From Halichoerus grypus (Eukaryota > Chordata > Mammalia > Carnivora > Phocidae), in contig NC_135719.1 of assembly GCF_964656455.1 (NCBI RefSeq), positions 132,847,444 to 132,911,443 on the forward strand: a stretch of DNA of 64,000 nucleotides, read 5' to 3'. The position numbers were made by a program, and so were the translations under genes. Below the pieces are notes generated by a model. The model was not told where the DNA came from. It saw only the letters and a program-made list of their open reading frames with translations, and did not search any database. Positions 27,918 through 40,216 of the stretch are shown here, piece after piece (position 1 is the stretch's first letter; the number at the start of each line of letters is the position of its first letter).

Positions 27918-28672
27918 AAGGTGTCCATGAGAATTTCAGATCCCTATTCACCTTACTGCCCTTTGGTCTATATCATATATCAAAATGCACTTAAAGGTTA
28001 TACCTCTGATAGTGCAACATATCCAGGGGCAGAAATAGACCAAATAGTGTTTGCAGTTTGAGATGTGAATCAGTAATTAGAAGTGGTATGGATAAGAAGG
28101 ATATGGGCAGTAAAGCATCTACGCAATGGTGGGGAGAAATCCTAAGAAAAAAGCCAAAGAGATTAAATTAATGACAGCAAAAATGTCATCTAAGGAGGAT
28201 TTATCCACATGATGTGTGTTGTACATGTTTACGTATACATACATAATATTTTTGAGCGTTAGAACAGAATAAAAATAAAAGATGCACCAAGTGTAATATA
28301 ATAGGAGAAAATTATCCAGAGCCTAAGACTTACATCTGCAAATCAATAGGTTCATCAGATCCAAGGAAATTTGAAGACATAAACTCTTAAATAGCAGTTG
28401 TGTGAAATTTTTGAGTTTCAAGGAAAGGGAAAATTCTTTGCCATGATTATTTCAGTTCTGGATATTAACCTGAAGAAATATTCAAGGGTACATTCAGAAA
28501 TTTACATATGCATATAATTCTTATCAGAACTTGTATAATAATTAAAGTAAAAAGTAAACAAAAGGGCCATAGTAAAAAAAGATAAATACATCATGATTAT
28601 TACATACTATTAAAAAGTGCACACATGCTCACATATGCACATACACATGCCACTTACCACTTTTCTACAGAA
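27918..28672. other. No gene seen
   Basis: Possible decayed L1/HAL1 sequence near 28415-28620; otherwise unique. Confidence 0.5.
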
Positions 28673-28689
28673 TGTATTTACCATATTCT

Positions 28690-28862
28690 TTTTTTAAAAA
28701 GATTTTAGTTATTTGAGAGAGAGTAAGGGCAATCACAGAGGGAGGGGGAAAACCAGACTCCCTGCTGAACGTGAAGCCCATGTGGGGCTTGATCCCAGGA
28801 CCCTGAGATCATGACCTGAGCTGAAGGCAGGTGCTTAACTGACTGAGCCACCAAGACATCCC
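28690..28862 (-). mobile_element. Can-SINE, old copy
   Basis: Diverged minus-strand SINE with TSD tgtatttaccatattct (28673-28689, 28863-28879). Confidence 0.93.
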
Positions 28863-28996
28863 TGTATTTACCATATTCTGAAAAGAAGTATTAGTAACCA
28901 AAGTATTAATAATTATTTCTATCAGAAATACTGATAGTGGTTTTATTTTCTTTGGGTAAATACCCAGGAGTGGAATTACGGTATCATATGGTAATT

Positions 28997-29116
28997 AAAT
29001 CAAACAGAGTAGCTGGCCACATTAATTTGAATCAAATCGCCTGATAAAGAACTTTCAAATTAGAAAGCAGTTGTTTGAGTGTTGTGATGTGCATTTAATG
29101 TGCATTGTAAAGCAAA
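28997..29116. repeat. Shuffled duplication, copy B
   Basis: Made of b' (28997-29030, inverted), a (29029-29062, direct) and c' (29062-29116, inverted), joined with 1-2 base overlaps. The flank on the left (about 28948-28996) is an L1-like antisense scrap. Confidence 0.9.
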
Positions 29117-29334
29117 TAAATATAAATATTATGGATAATTTTTATTTTCTTCTTTATGTTTTCCTACTTTTAGATCATGTATGTTTTTTCCCTAATCAGA
29201 AAAAAATAATATTTTAAAAAGTTAAATATAAGAATCCATAAAAAACTAACTGATAAAAAGTAATTCATAAACATACTAAAAGAAACTATCTTGAAATAAC
29301 TGTTTTTATAAAGTAAAAAAAAAATCAAAACATA

Positions 29335-29760
29335 CCAAAAGATGAAAGGTCTGGATGAGCAGAGAGAATGGTGGTTGCCAGGGGCAGAGGTAGGGGGAAA
29401 TGCGGAGGTATTAGTCAAAGGGACAAAGTTTTGGTTATACAAGATTAATAAGCCTTAGAGATCTACCCTACAGCATAGTGCCTATAGTTAGCAATACTGT
29501 GTTGTATACTTAAGAATTTGCTAAGAGGATAGATCTTATGGTGTGTTTTTAGCACACACAAAAAATAACAACAATAATAAATAAGGAGGAATGGAAGAAA
29601 CTTTTGGAGGTGAGAGGTATGTTTACGACATAGACTATGGTGATCCTATAGTATACATTGAGTGTGTACAGCTCACACTCAATGACATAACAAGTAGACA
29701 TAACAAGTCTATAGATATAACAAGTAATGTCTATCATACCTCAGTGAAGTGGTCTAAGAA
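29335..29760 (+). mobile_element. Old L1 3' UTR
   Basis: The phrase agagaatggtggttgccagg, then cagcatagtgcctatagttag and a terminal region near cctcagtgaagtgg, is the order seen in older mammalian L1 3' UTRs. Confidence 0.6.
29659..29726. repeat. Hairpin followed by three short tandem units
   Basis: ttgagtgtg and cacactcaa pair around a short loop. Then three copies of roughly acataacaagt follow (about 29685-29726), the last as atataacaagt. Confidence 0.75.
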
Positions 29761-30427
29761 ATCCAGATGAATATCATCAATTGTTACAGAGAGCTATATT
29801 CCTATAGGTAAACTCATGAATAAATACTACATATACATGCCAGTGATAGTGGTAAATAAATGAAAAAAACAAAAAATACACTGAAGAAATACAAATAAGC
29901 AAGTATTAAATTAGACTCAGTAGTAATCAAAAGAATTAAAATGAGATTTAAAAAAAAGCAATCAAGTAATAGAAAAAAAGAGGATTGATGAGTTCAAATT
30001 GGTGAGGACTTGGTGAAATGGAACATAGTCACTGCTGGTAAAAGAAAAGTGCTATAATTGTTTAGAGCACTGTGGGAAGGTATGTATAGAAAGACTTAAG
30101 ACAGCTTATTATTATTGACCAAATCTCTTCCAAACATCCCTAGGTGAAGGGATTTTCAGATGTTTCCCTAATTTGTCAGGGAAAAATAATTTATTTGATT
30201 TTTAGGAGTATTATAAAAAAATAAAAACTTTCAGCTGATACAAACTATTACATATTTTTAACTGTATTATAAGGCATTGGGGAAATTGATGTCATCAATG
30301 TGGTGGAAAGTACCCTTCACACCACTTAATTCAATAACCTTGTTTTATAAGTGGCAGATTTGGACCATAAAATAACAAAAGTACAACAATAAAGAAACCA
30401 CACAAACTTTCTCTCTCCCTCTTGCTG

Positions 30428-30436
<9 letters not shown>
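29761..30436. other. No gene seen
   Basis: The 29880-30110 patch has a decayed L1/HAL1 ORF2 flavour (ttggtgaggacttggtg, tcactgctggt). Confidence 0.45.
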
Positions 30437-30470
<34 letters not shown>

Positions 30471-30474
30471 CACA
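30437..30474. repeat. (CA)n microsatellite
   Basis: CA units with one CG interruption, preceded by a CT-rich stretch. Confidence 0.95.
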
Positions 30475-30550
30475 AAACTACACACACATTGGTTCAGAAG
30501 AAAATCTCAGATCATTATGTGAAATACAATTTTTAAAAAAATAACAAATC

Positions 30551-30975
30551 TGGGCTCCTGGGCGTCTGCCTTCGGCTCAGGTCATGATCCCAGGGTCCTG
30601 GGATCGAGCCCCACATCGGGCTCCCTGCTCAGCTGGAAGCCTGCTTCTCCCTCTCCCACTCCCCCTGTTTGTGTTCCCTCTCTCACTGTGTCTCTCTCTG
30701 TCAAATAAATAAAATCTTTATTTAATTTTATTTTTTTAATTTTTTTTTTAGATTTTATTTATTTGAGAGAGAGAAACAGAGATAGTGAGAGAGAGAGCAC
30801 AAGTGGGGAGAAGAGGGAGAAGCAGGCTCCCCACAGAGCAGGGAGCCTGATGCGGGACTTGATCCCAGGACCCTGGGATCATGACCCGAGCCAAAGGCAG
30901 ACGCTTAACTGACTGAGCCCCCCAGGCGCCCATAAATAAAATCTTTAAAAAAAAATCTTTAAGAAAAAAAAAAAA
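30551..30975 (+). mobile_element. Can-SINE (outer), with another SINE in its tail
   Basis: Plus-strand SINE body at 30551-30720. Its head is shortened: gggctcctgggcgtctgcc lacks the tcag-ttaagc stretch. Its A-rich tail resumes after the nested SINE at 30948-30980. No clear outer TSD. Confidence 0.88.
30721..30931 (-). mobile_element. Can-SINE nested in a SINE tail
   Basis: Minus-strand SINE inserted in the tail of the plus-strand SINE. The TSD ataaataaaatcttta (30705-30720, 30932-30947) is itself outer-SINE tail. Confidence 0.93.
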
Positions 30976-30980
30976 AAAAA

Positions 30981-32390
30981 AGCTTACATATGTTACTCTC
31001 CCATTTAAAATGAGAGGCAGAGTTATACGAGAATATTTTGTTGTATTTTTTGTTATTGTTTTAATGGTGAGGGCACTTGTTCTCACAGTGAAAAATCAGG
31101 TGCTTTTAGGAGAAAGCATAATTTTCGTGGCTAAAATTGAGTGTAACTTTCAACGCTGAGCTCAGATAACTGTTTGGTAGAATAGCCGTTCAATACCATG
31201 CTTAATTCCATCCCATTACCTGAGTGCCAGTCTTTTCTCAGTTCCTTACAAATAGATGCTGGCTAGTCGTTGTGAAACAAATTTGGTGTTGGCAATCAGA
31301 TTCTTTTCCCATTAAGGTCCTGTAGTGTTGCTGCCCAGATGAATGGCTTCACTCCTCATAGCAGGCACACTCCAACAGATGGATTCCAGGATTTGCTTTG
31401 CTTGACATTGAAGGGGAACCCACAGATTCCAGTAGACTGCTCATCACAGTATCAGTAGTCGGGGCAAGAATTTCATGAGCAGGATGACGTAGAGGATGGG
31501 TTGCAACGTATTCTACTTCACAGCAACCAAACTGGAAATATCTTTTTTTTTTTTTAGTCTGCGATCTTTCAATCCAGTTTCTTGTGACAAACATTTAATC
31601 TGCTCTGTTTGCCATTGGTTATTACCTTCATCAGCAATTTCTGCAGAAAAATCAATGACTCAGTATCTCCTGTTATTAACGGTGCACTATTATCTAAAAT
31701 AAAACCAAAAAAAGAAAAAAAGAAAAGACAAATCAGATGAGATTATTTTTATTTTATTTTTTCAGGTTGAGTGTTCTCTCCTACCAATTATTCACTGAGC
31801 TGCACCTGCTTACCATTTATAGCTTAATCATGTCCTTTGGAGCTCACCCTGCTCGTTAGCATTCTACACGCTCCCCCTGAACTTTGATGTCAAAACAAAG
31901 CCATATATCCCTCATACCTGGAGGTCTACAAATGTCTAAGTGGGCTCAGAAAGGGATCTAAATATCAAAGGCAGAACAAGAGACTAACACACTATCCCAA
32001 ATCCCTGCTTTATGTTACTTGAAGCCAAAAGATTTCCTTCAATTTTTAGGCTTTCATGGATTAACCACTGCAAGGGAAATGCTGTTTTCAGGAGAAGATT
32101 AATCTTATACATTGCACATGACCCTGTTCAAAAATCTGGATGACTGAATGAAAACAGCAAGGAGAAGGGTTCCTCCAGCCCTTTGGAGAAGTCTGTGGCA
32201 CTCAGGCCTAAAGGAAATCCAATTCAGGTTACGATATCTTAGCCAGAAAGAAAAATGTAGAGCATGAACCAGGAATTTGGCTAAGTTATTGTGTCTTTCT
32301 TGGCCTTTGGTTTTGCTCTGAGTTTTAGAGGTTAAACATCCATGCATACGTTTGCTCTTTGGAGTTTGGAGAGTATCTATGAAAATGTAA
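30981..32390. other. Unique sequence, one coding-like patch
   Basis: Holds the minus-strand coding-like patch at 31349-31594. Otherwise no repeat or gene recognised. Confidence 0.45.
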
Positions 32391-33560
<1,170 letters not shown>

Positions 33561-33959
33561 AAAAATGTATTCTAAAGACACAGAGTTTATCATCTTAGAA
33601 GAAAAAACTACAAGTAAAATAAGAAATAAGATACCGACCAGAAAAAGGTATTTTCTTTATATGTTTAATTTCCCAAACTACCAAAAGTACCCGTATGTGA
33701 AATTATGATCCATGAAGTCCTATGAGAGAAGATGCTGACCATGAGAACAGCATTAGTTAAGACAATTACATAGGAGAAGGCACTCATGAAGCCGATGACA
33801 AGCTTATGTTTTCTTCTCTCAGTGAATGAATGAATCAGTACACAATATTGCAGATAAGCACTGCCTGACTATTTTCAATGGAATATATTTTTCTCTTTCA
33901 GATATATTTTCATTCAGTCAGGAAAGCTAAAAAAAGAGTAAAGCAAAAATCAGCTCACC

Positions 33960-34300
33960 ACTTAGGAAAATACATTGCAATCATTTTAGTATATATGATT
34001 CAATTCTTTTTTCTCTCCATGTCATTTCATTATGTGAGTATATAATCAGCATACTTAAAATCATATGTCCTTACTACTTTAAACTTTTTTCACTTAATAA
34101 ATTTTTATACCAATATTTAAATATTCTTCTAGAAGAAAATTTTCAGAGCTTTATTGTGTTATATCAAATAGCTCTTGAGCCATTTATGTTGTATAGATTT
34201 AACCAATTCTTTTTTTTAACCAATTCTTTAACATAGGGCATTATTTTTCCCAATTTTTCAGTATAATAAAAGTTAGGTTTTTTTAAAGGTTAAATTTTTA
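33960..34300 (-). mobile_element. Antisense old L1/HAL1-like remnant
   Basis: The order 'tttttcacttaataaat ... aatattcttctagaag ... atttaaccaattcttt' matches a decayed L1 3' region on the minus strand. It includes a local duplication of aaccaattcttt (about 34200-34230). Confidence 0.45.
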
Positions 34301-34414
34301 ATAGAAAAATATGACCACTAAAAGAATTATCAGATATAATGACATATTTTAAAAAGTCAATGCTGCTTAATTGCCCTCTGGGGTTTTATAATTTGCAATT
34401 AAAGCAGAACCATA

Positions 34415-34617
34415 GGCGCCTGGGTGGCTCAGTCGTTAAGCGTCTGCCTTAGGCTCAGGTCATGATCCCAGCGTCCTAGGATCGAGCCCCGCATCGGGCT
34501 CCCTGCTCCGCGGGAAGCCTGCTTCTCCCTCTCCCACTCCCCCTGCTTGTGTTCCTTCTCTCGCTGTGTCTCTCTCTGTCAAATAAATAAATAAAATCTT
34601 TAAAAAAATAAATAAAT
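34415..34617 (+). mobile_element. Can-SINE
   Basis: Near-consensus copy. TSD aaagcagaaccata at 34401-34414 and 34618-34631. Confidence 0.96.
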
Positions 34618-34631
34618 AAAGCAGAACCATA

Positions 34632-35234
34632 CAAGGGCTCTTAATACTTCACTTTTGCAGAAATACTGGGTAGTATTTCTGTACGTGAGATGTAAATTAA
34701 CCTCTTTGTGTCTTGTTCCTCTTCTGCAAAATGGGGAAAAAAATAGTACTTGTTTGTGTCAGGTCTTTGATGTTCTTGAAGACAAGTTTATGTGAAGAAA
34801 AAGTTATTTAGGTGTTATTTTGATCTTAGAATTTATATACAAATTTCCAATTGCCTACCTCTTCCATAAGCTTTTGTTCAACCTATGATTTTGATTATTC
34901 TATTTACAAGTATAAGAAATTTGAAAACCATTTAAAAATGGCCTTTGAATAATGCTTGACATCATTAATATACATAGTGAAATTAAGGCCGAATATGTTA
35001 AATTAAAATTATACCATTTGTTTTCACTTTAAATCATCTAATTACTTGACTTAAACACAATATTTATAGTTACTTAAGTAATTATTAGAAGTATAATAAA
35101 TTTCTAAGTATGGTAAAATATAAGTTAGATAATAAGACTGTATAAAGTTAGTAGGATTTCATTAAAGTAAAAGTCTAAATAGATTGCTAAACAATTTATT
35201 TTAAATTGTAATTAGGAAGCTATTACACTAAATT
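34632..35234. other. No gene seen
   Basis: A/T-rich unique sequence between two SINEs of opposite orientation. Confidence 0.55.
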
Positions 35235-35250
35235 TATAAGCCAAATTTTC

Positions 35251-35455
35251 TTTTTTTTTAAAGATTTTATTTTATTCATTTATTTATTTGACAGAGAAAG
35301 AGACAGCGAGAGAGGAAACACAAGCAGGGGGAGTGGGAGAGGGAGAAGCAGGCTTCCCGCTGAGCAGGCAGCCAGATGCGGGGCTCGATCCCAGGACCAG
35401 GATCATGACCTGAGCAGAAGGCAGACGCTTAACGACTGAGCCACCCAGGCGCCCC
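35251..35455 (-). mobile_element. Can-SINE
   Basis: Near-consensus minus-strand copy. TSD is imperfect: tataagccaaattttc / tataaggtaaattttc (about 35235-35250, 35456-35471). Confidence 0.92.
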
Positions 35456-35689
35456 TATAAGGTAAATTTTCTTTAAGTAACTACTTGCACTTAAATCATT
35501 TCACATGTTTAGGTTTCTATTTTCCATGAAAATAACAAATATTTGTTTTTTTTTTAAATATCTTTTCACTTAATTCTATTTTTTTCTGGTTTTAACTTTG
35601 TTCATCCACTAGTAAATAATGCTTGAGGGCATATCTTATCAGTGCAATCTTTTTAGTTATTTATAAAAATATTTAAAGTTAATGTAAAA

Positions 35690-36240
35690 TAAAAGGGACT
35701 CTTTTGTGATCTATAGTTCTATGAATTTTAACACTTGTATAGAATCATGTAACAACAATCAGGATACAGCATATTTTCAGTACCATTCCCCCCAAAATTC
35801 TCATCTGCTGCCCTTTTCATCACAAATTCCCTCTAATCTTAACCGTTGGAAACCACCAAACTATTCTTTGTCACTATAGTTTAGCTTTCATAGAAAGTTA
35901 CATAAATCATACAGTATATAATTTTTGAGACTGGTTTATTTCCTTAGCATAACGTCTTTGGGATTCATCTATACAGTTGTGTTTATCAATTGTTCTTTTC
36001 TTTTTATTGTTAATATTCCATTGTATGGATAAAGCAAAGCATGTCTATCCATTCATCTACAGAAGGACCCTGGGTTGCTTTCATTTGGGGATGATTATTA
36101 ATACAGCCACTCTAAACATTTGTGTATGGATTTTGAGTGAGCATAAGTGTTTATTTATCTAAGGTATGTATCCAGCAGTGGGACTGCTCCAGCACAGGGG
36201 ACTTGCAGGTTTCACATTTTTAGAAACTCTCAGTTTTTTT
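35690..36240 (-). mobile_element. Antisense L1 3' UTR remnant
   Basis: Old L1 3' end on the minus strand, recognised from phrases such as ttagcataacgtctttggg and attccattgtatgg in the usual order. It has no coding capacity. Confidence 0.6.
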
Positions 36241-37418
36241 AAAACTATTGCATTTTAAGGAAAAATTATGCTTATGAATCTATCAAGATAAACCCTTTTA
36301 TATAGTTACTATGTTCTTTGATTCTAAAACTTAAGAAAGTAGAAACCTACATCCTTGAGATTAAGTCATCTCATTACCCAATTTCCAGGGCAAATTAGAA
36401 TCAGTATCATCAACCTAGGTACTCTACCACTTGATAGGTTCCACTAGGCTATTTACTGCTTCATGAGATTCTGAATTATGTTCCTAATTTTTCTGTATAT
36501 TAGGGTTGCTACTACTATAGACATTTAAAGGATAACTGGAATTTCTTCACTGCAAACTTACAGTGTGGACTCTGGTCACATAATTTAATGGTCCTTCCTA
36601 TATAAGGATATGACAAGACTGACTATAGTTATAGTGCATAGAACAACATCCAGCAAAATAATAGAACCTCAAACTGTGTTGGTTATTATGATTACCTATT
36701 ATTTCATTTTTGTTTCTTTGATTGCAAGTGTAACCTTAACATCTAAGACCTAATAGCCTGTTTCTACAGAATAAAATCACATTTGATTTTATAGACAAAA
36801 AATCGTGGAATTCTGCTGAAAGAGAAGATCGGCTTCTGAGAAAGTAATTTGCTCAACTTCTCAAGGGCTTGTTCCACACATGCCTACCAAGTAATCTTTT
36901 ATTCTTCCTTTTCTACTCCTATTCCTACTAGGGCAGTGCTATAGTCTCTGCGTCGGTCACTGACCAGCATAGGAGCTGCAATGTGCCTGCTTGCCAGCGG
37001 CGGTCCTTGTGTTTACTTAAATCTCTCCATTCTTAGAGGCTGTTAGTTTCCTAGAGACATGTCAGAGCAGTCCCTTCCCAGCTCAGTCACCTGCATCTCA
37101 CAGTGGCTTTGCAGGATCAATAGTCTCGAAGTCCAGAATGAACAATTCCCTCTATTTAGAGTGCATTCTCTTATTTCCATAGCAGACCAAAGAAGTGCCT
37201 AGGATCAGAAAATTATGAGATACCTTTCCTTAAACTCCATTCCCCTCAGCTTGTCTACTTGTCTTCTTCCCAAGCCAAATTACCATCTCTTTCTCCAATA
37301 AAAACAAACAACTCCCCTCCCTCAAAGGGTGCAAACATCCAAAGTATTTCAATGACTAAAAACACATTCTGGGAGAGTAAATAGACTCTTCACTAGCATA
37401 ATGAAGTGGAACATTTTT
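36241..37418. other. No gene seen
   Basis: Unique sequence, slightly GC-richer at 36930-37200, with no open frame of note. Confidence 0.55.
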
Positions 37419-37437
37419 AAAAGATGGATAACCTTTC

Positions 37438-37649
37438 GGGCGCCTGGGTGGCTCAGTTGGTTAAGCGACTGCCTTCGGCTCAGGTCATGATCCTGGAGTC
37501 CCTGGATCGAGTCCCGCGTCGGGCTCCCTGCTCGGCAGGGAGTCTGCTTCTCCCTCTGATCCTCCCCCATCTCATGCTCTCTCTCTCTGTCTCATTCTCT
37601 CTCTCAAATAAATAAATAAAATCTTTAAAAAAATAAAAATAAAAAAAAT
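37438..37649 (+). mobile_element. Can-SINE, second subfamily
   Basis: Has diagnostic differences from most copies here: gttaagcgactgcc, gatcctggagtccc, cagggagtctgcttctc. TSD aaaagatggataacctttc (37419-37437, 37650-37668). Confidence 0.96.
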
Positions 37650-37668
37650 AAAAGATGGATAACCTTTC

Positions 37669-38467
37669 ATATTTCTTTTCTTGTACAGTCTTGCCAATAT
37701 TCTTGGAATATTAATTTGAATGGTCTTTTTAATTTACTTGTTAGTAACATTATTTGAGTAGTGTTTATATAATTAGCTATTACATAACAAAAATGCACCT
37801 GAATTTAGTGAAGGAAGTATAGAGTATTGAATAAATGACATTGAGGTTAAAGCTAAAGAGTTTGAAAATATATTGCTAGATTCCTATCTAGCAATATATT
37901 GTAAAATATTTTGCTGCTGAGTTAGGAAGGGTAAATACATAAATCTAAAATAAAATAACTAGAAAAAATATCTGTGAATAATTATTTTCACCTCAGGTTG
38001 ATGATTGCTTTTCTATTTATAAAATAAAAGAAGAAATATAGATGCCTCTGTGTACACAAAAATTTACAAACAGAAGAACAACAATTAATTTCCCACAAAA
38101 TATTTGTGTGTCAAAAAATAAAGGAAAGTTAAATACCAAGCAAACATATGTTATATATAGATATGTATCTGATCAGTCATCTTATTTTATTTATTCCTTT
38201 TCTACTACTAAGATTTCCATTAAGATAGAGTATAGATTTACATATTTGGGGTTTTAAGCCACACACCGTCTTTCTTTTCAGATTAGTTTTGCTATTTTTA
38301 ACTGTAAATCTTTGTGGTGGATTTTAGAAAGAAAATTCTTTGTCAGATTCATAGTTTTGTGATTTTGATCTTCCATGTTACATTGAGATTTGGTTATTAA
38401 TTGGATCTATAGAACTCCATTTGATTATTATATGAATCTTTAAGATATTTTCATTATAGAATTTAGC
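37669..38467. other. No gene seen
   Basis: A/T-rich, contains the 14-bp inverted repeat. Confidence 0.55.
37867..37900. repeat. Perfect 14-bp inverted repeat
   Basis: aatatattgctaga, a 6-base spacer, then its exact reverse complement tctagcaatatatt. It could form a hairpin, but nothing around it suggests a terminator or RNA gene. Confidence 0.9.
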
Positions 38468-38480
38468 CCTGGCATCTTTT

Positions 38481-38672
38481 TTTTTTTTTTTAAAGATTTT
38501 ATTTATTTATTTGAGACAGAGAGAGAGAGCACATGAGATGGGGGAAGGTCAGAGGGAGAAGCAGGCTCCCTGCTGAGCAGGGAGCCCGATGCGGGACTCG
38601 ATCCAGGGACTCCAGGATCATGGCCTGAGCCGAAGGCAGTCGCTTAACCAACTGAGCCACCCAGGCGCCCGT
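38481..38672 (-). mobile_element. Can-SINE, second subfamily
   Basis: Minus-strand copy sharing gcagtcgcttaacc and gactccaggatcatg with the copy at 37438. TSD cctggcatctttt at 38468-38480 and 38673-38685. Confidence 0.94.
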
Positions 38673-39104
38673 CCTGGCATCTTTTCTAGGTTAATGTTGT
38701 CTCTCTGGAATTTACTAGGTATAATGCAGAAGAAGCCCAGCTCCATCTCTTTCTACTCTTCAGTGCTTCTGTGACTTTATTGTTTTTACGTTTTATAGAA
38801 CCTACTCAGAACTCTTACACTCATGACTTATTTTCTGTTGGCCTAGGTTTGGGCAGTAATTTCTGCATATTATCTTGAGGATCTGTGCTTCTGTTTTATG
38901 ATCTTTTCAATCCATCTTTCACATTGAAGACAGATTGGCATATTTTTTCTAACCCCCCATGATTTGTTTAACAAAATCCAATGTATCAATAAGATGCTAA
39001 AGACCCTTGCCTTAGTCTATTCTCCAGTCTTCCCCATTACACACTCTCATACTTATTCCACACTGCAAACTCAGAATCATCCTCCATTTGAAAATATTTC
39101 CTCT

Positions 39105-39288
39105 TTTTTAAGATTTCTTTTTTATTTATTTGACAGAGAGAGAGAGAGCACAAGCAGGGGGCAGTGGCAGGCAGAGGGAGAAGCAGGCTCCCTGTGGAGC
39201 AAAGAGAATGATAGGGGGCTCAATCATAGAACCCTAGGATCATGACCTGAGCCAAAGGCAGATGCCTAACCAAGTCATCCAGATGCCC
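39105..39288 (-). mobile_element. Can-SINE, diverged
   Basis: Decayed minus-strand copy; gcctaaccaagtcatccag replaces the usual head. Possible TSD aaaatatttcctctttt / acaatatttcttttgc. Confidence 0.88.
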
Positions 39289-39419
39289 TGACAATATTTC
39301 TTTTGCACAATTGTGCATTTGTGTATGTTGTTCTTGAGGCTGAAGTGTCTATGCCATGTTTCTGTTTTTGAAATTTTATTCTCTATAAAGGAACTATCAT
39401 TTTCTTTATTTCTTTATAT

Positions 39420-40216
39420 CAAGTTTTGATTTAATTCTAGTTAGTTAACATATAGTGTAATAATGGTTTCACTAATTCATTTAGTGATTCACTTATATAT
39501 AATACCCAGTGCTCATCACAAGTGCCTTCCTTAATACCCATCACCAATTGAGCCCATCCTCCCCCACCTCCATCCAGCAACCCTCAGTCTATTCTCTGTA
39601 GTTGAGACTCTCTTATGGTTGCCCCCCTCTCTCTTTTTTCCCTTCCCATATGTTCATCTGTTTTATTTTTTAAATTTCACATATGAGTGAGATCATATGG
39701 TATTCGTCTTTCTCTGACTGACTTATTTCGTTTAGCATAATACACTCTAGCTCCAACCATGTCATTTCAATAGCAAGATTTCACTCTTTTTGATGACTTA
39801 GTGATATTCCATTGTATATATATATGTATATATATATGTATATATGTATATATATATGTATATATGTATATGTGCATATATATATATATATCCACATCTT
39901 CTTTATCCATTCATCAATCAATGGACATTTGGACTGTTTCCATAATTTGGCTATTGTTGATAATGATGCTATAAACATCAGAGTGCATGTGCCCCTTCAA
40001 ATCAGTATTTTGTATCCTTTGGGTAAATACCTAATAGTGCAATTGCTAGGTTGTAGGGTTGTTTTATTTTTAACTTTTTGAAGAAACTCCATACTGTTTT
40101 CCAGAGTGACTGCACCAGTTTGCATTTCCATTACCAGTATAAGAGTATTTCCCTTTCTCTGCATCCTCACCAATATCTGTTAACTGTCAGAATGGCTAAA
40201 ATTAACAACACAGGAA
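39420..40216 (-). mobile_element. L1 3' portion with a short 5' inversion
   Basis: The minus strand carries L1 3' UTR and ORF2-end sequence from about 39420 to 40180. The next about 34 bases (40183-40216) are L1 ORF2 in plus orientation, from immediately upstream in the element. This is a 5' inversion. A (TA)-rich microsatellite has expanded inside it at 39815-39890. Confidence 0.75.
39815..39890. repeat. (TA)n/(TATG)n microsatellite within L1
   Basis: Alternating tatatatg units inside the antisense L1, where other copies have only a short tatatata. Confidence 0.95.

Noticed and set aside
39781..40081. Ile/Tyr-rich short proteins
   Set aside because: They translate the TA/TATG microsatellite and L1 sequence.
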